A stretch of DNA of 64,000 nt from Mesorhizobium loti (GTDB taxonomy: Bacteria > Pseudomonadota > Alphaproteobacteria > Rhizobiales > Rhizobiaceae). Shown in pieces: positions 63,636 through 64,000 of the stretch. Within the stretch, counting starts at the first letter, position 1. The number at the start of each line of letters is the position of its first letter. A program made the translations under genes and the position numbers. The DNA lies in contig NZ_QGGH01000002.1 of NCBI RefSeq assembly GCF_003148495.1, forward strand, positions 496,001-560,000. Reading direction: 5' to 3'. A model generated the notes under the pieces. That model was not told the DNA's origin. It saw only the letters and a list, made by a program, of their open reading frames with translations, and did no database searches.

Positions 63636-63671
63636 CTGTACAACACCCACAGCTTGTACAACACCCACAGC
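63636..63671. repeat. Two tandem 18-bp repeats upstream of the MBOAT gene
   Basis: The 18-base unit YTGTACAACACCCACAGC occurs twice without a gap (63636-63653 and 63654-63671); the copies differ only at the first base. They lie 43 bp before the next gene, where a regulator could bind. Confidence 0.7.
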
Positions 63672-63713
63672 GGCAAAATGTCGAACAAACGCGCTGCAAC
63701 GCGGGACAGATGA

Positions 63714-64000
63714 ATGGTATTCTCCGAACCGGTTTTCCTTTTTGCCTTTCTGCCCATCGCCTTGGCCCTTGTCATGGTCGGAGGAAAAAGATTCACGGCA
63801 CCCATAGTGCTCCTTACCAGCTTGATCTTCTATGCGTGGGGATCCGGCGCTATCGTTACCGTGCTTGTCTTCTCAATCGTCTTCAACTGGGCCTACGGCA
63901 GAGTAATCGAGAGAAACAGGACGAACACGGTTTTGATGATCGGCGTTGCGGTAAACGTTTTGCTTCTATTATACTACAAGTATTCTTACTTCATCGGCTC
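63714..64000 (+). CDS. MBOAT-family O-acyltransferase, N-terminal part (cut by window edge)
   Basis: The first 95 codons are visible. The start MVFSEPVFLFAFLPIALALV is the hallmark N-terminus of AlgI-type membrane-bound O-acyltransferases, followed by LTSLIFYAWGSGAIVTVLVF and VNVLLLLYYKYSYFIG. These proteins transfer acetyl groups to exported polysaccharides with a periplasmic partner, which would lie beyond the window. Its position after the rhamnose genes fits modification of the same surface glycan. Confidence 0.88.
   Translation, partial: MVFSEPVFLFAFLPIALALVMVGGKRFTAPIVLLTSLIFYAWGSGAIVTVLVFSIVFNWAYGRVIERNRTNTVLMIGVAVNVLLLLYYKYSYFIG

Noticed and set aside
63636..63671. Possible start of a CRISPR array
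   Set aside because: Only two direct copies, no spacers and no cas genes in the window.
63486..63713. A 75-codon frame between rfbD and the MBOAT gene
   Set aside because: It is made partly of the 18-bp tandem repeat, has low complexity and no similarity to known proteins; the region is better read as a leader.

Overview
The window is chromosomal DNA from a GC-rich alphaproteobacterium of the Rhizobiales, most like Mesorhizobium. The reasons are the coxB-coxA-ctaB-coxF-ctaG-coxC order, a CcrM-type cell-cycle methylase, an IalB-family protein beside tldD, the DciA/DUF721-DsbA-SMC block, and many small families typical of rhizobia (DUF1499, DUF427, DUF983). This placement is an inference from gene content; no rRNA gene is present.

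Region 1 (1-14,900) is core metabolism: the end of tldD, an IalB-family protein, the complete aa3-type cytochrome c oxidase operon with its assembly factors (CtaB, CoxF, CtaG, SURF1), an L,D-transpeptidase, IspH, homoserine kinase, RNase HI, a peroxiredoxin, a DsbD-like periplasmic protein and YqgE. Region 2 (14,900-22,000, mostly minus strand) holds a ParDE toxin-antitoxin pair whose toxin appears frameshifted, and a tightly packed thrC - M16 peptidase - acetyltransferase - GGDEF/EAL group. Region 3 (22,000-31,700) is genome maintenance: CcrM, MutY, DciA, a DsbA-like lipoprotein and SMC. Region 4 (31,900-43,900) mixes envelope glycan genes (VanZ-like protein, a GT25/O-antigen-ligase fusion, a family 9 glycosyltransferase, a polysaccharide deacetylase) with tRNA-Gln(UUG), pyruvate phosphate dikinase and an acyl-CoA synthetase.

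Region 5 (about 43,900-50,850) is a visibly AT-richer, phage-derived island. It holds a ParB-domain DNA methyltransferase, a DUF5681 protein and a terminase ATPase that seems to lack its nuclease domain, followed by Gp157, RecT and HNH-like genes. At its left edge are a PD-(D/E)XK-like nuclease candidate and a decayed sunset-domain gene. There is no integrase, portal, capsid or tail gene, so it reads as a remnant or a domesticated packaging/recombination cassette.

Region 6 (50,850-64,000) returns to host genes (MBL-fold hydrolase, BioY) and then enters a surface-polysaccharide locus: UDP-glucuronate 4-epimerase, a SAM methyltransferase, an acyltransferase-3 protein, the four dTDP-L-rhamnose genes in the order rfbA-rfbC-rfbB-rfbD, and the start of an MBOAT O-acyltransferase at the right edge. 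This locus is interrupted by decayed genes (54,010-55,010; 58,900-59,405) and by a phage-type GH108 lysozyme, which suggests repeated insertion and loss.
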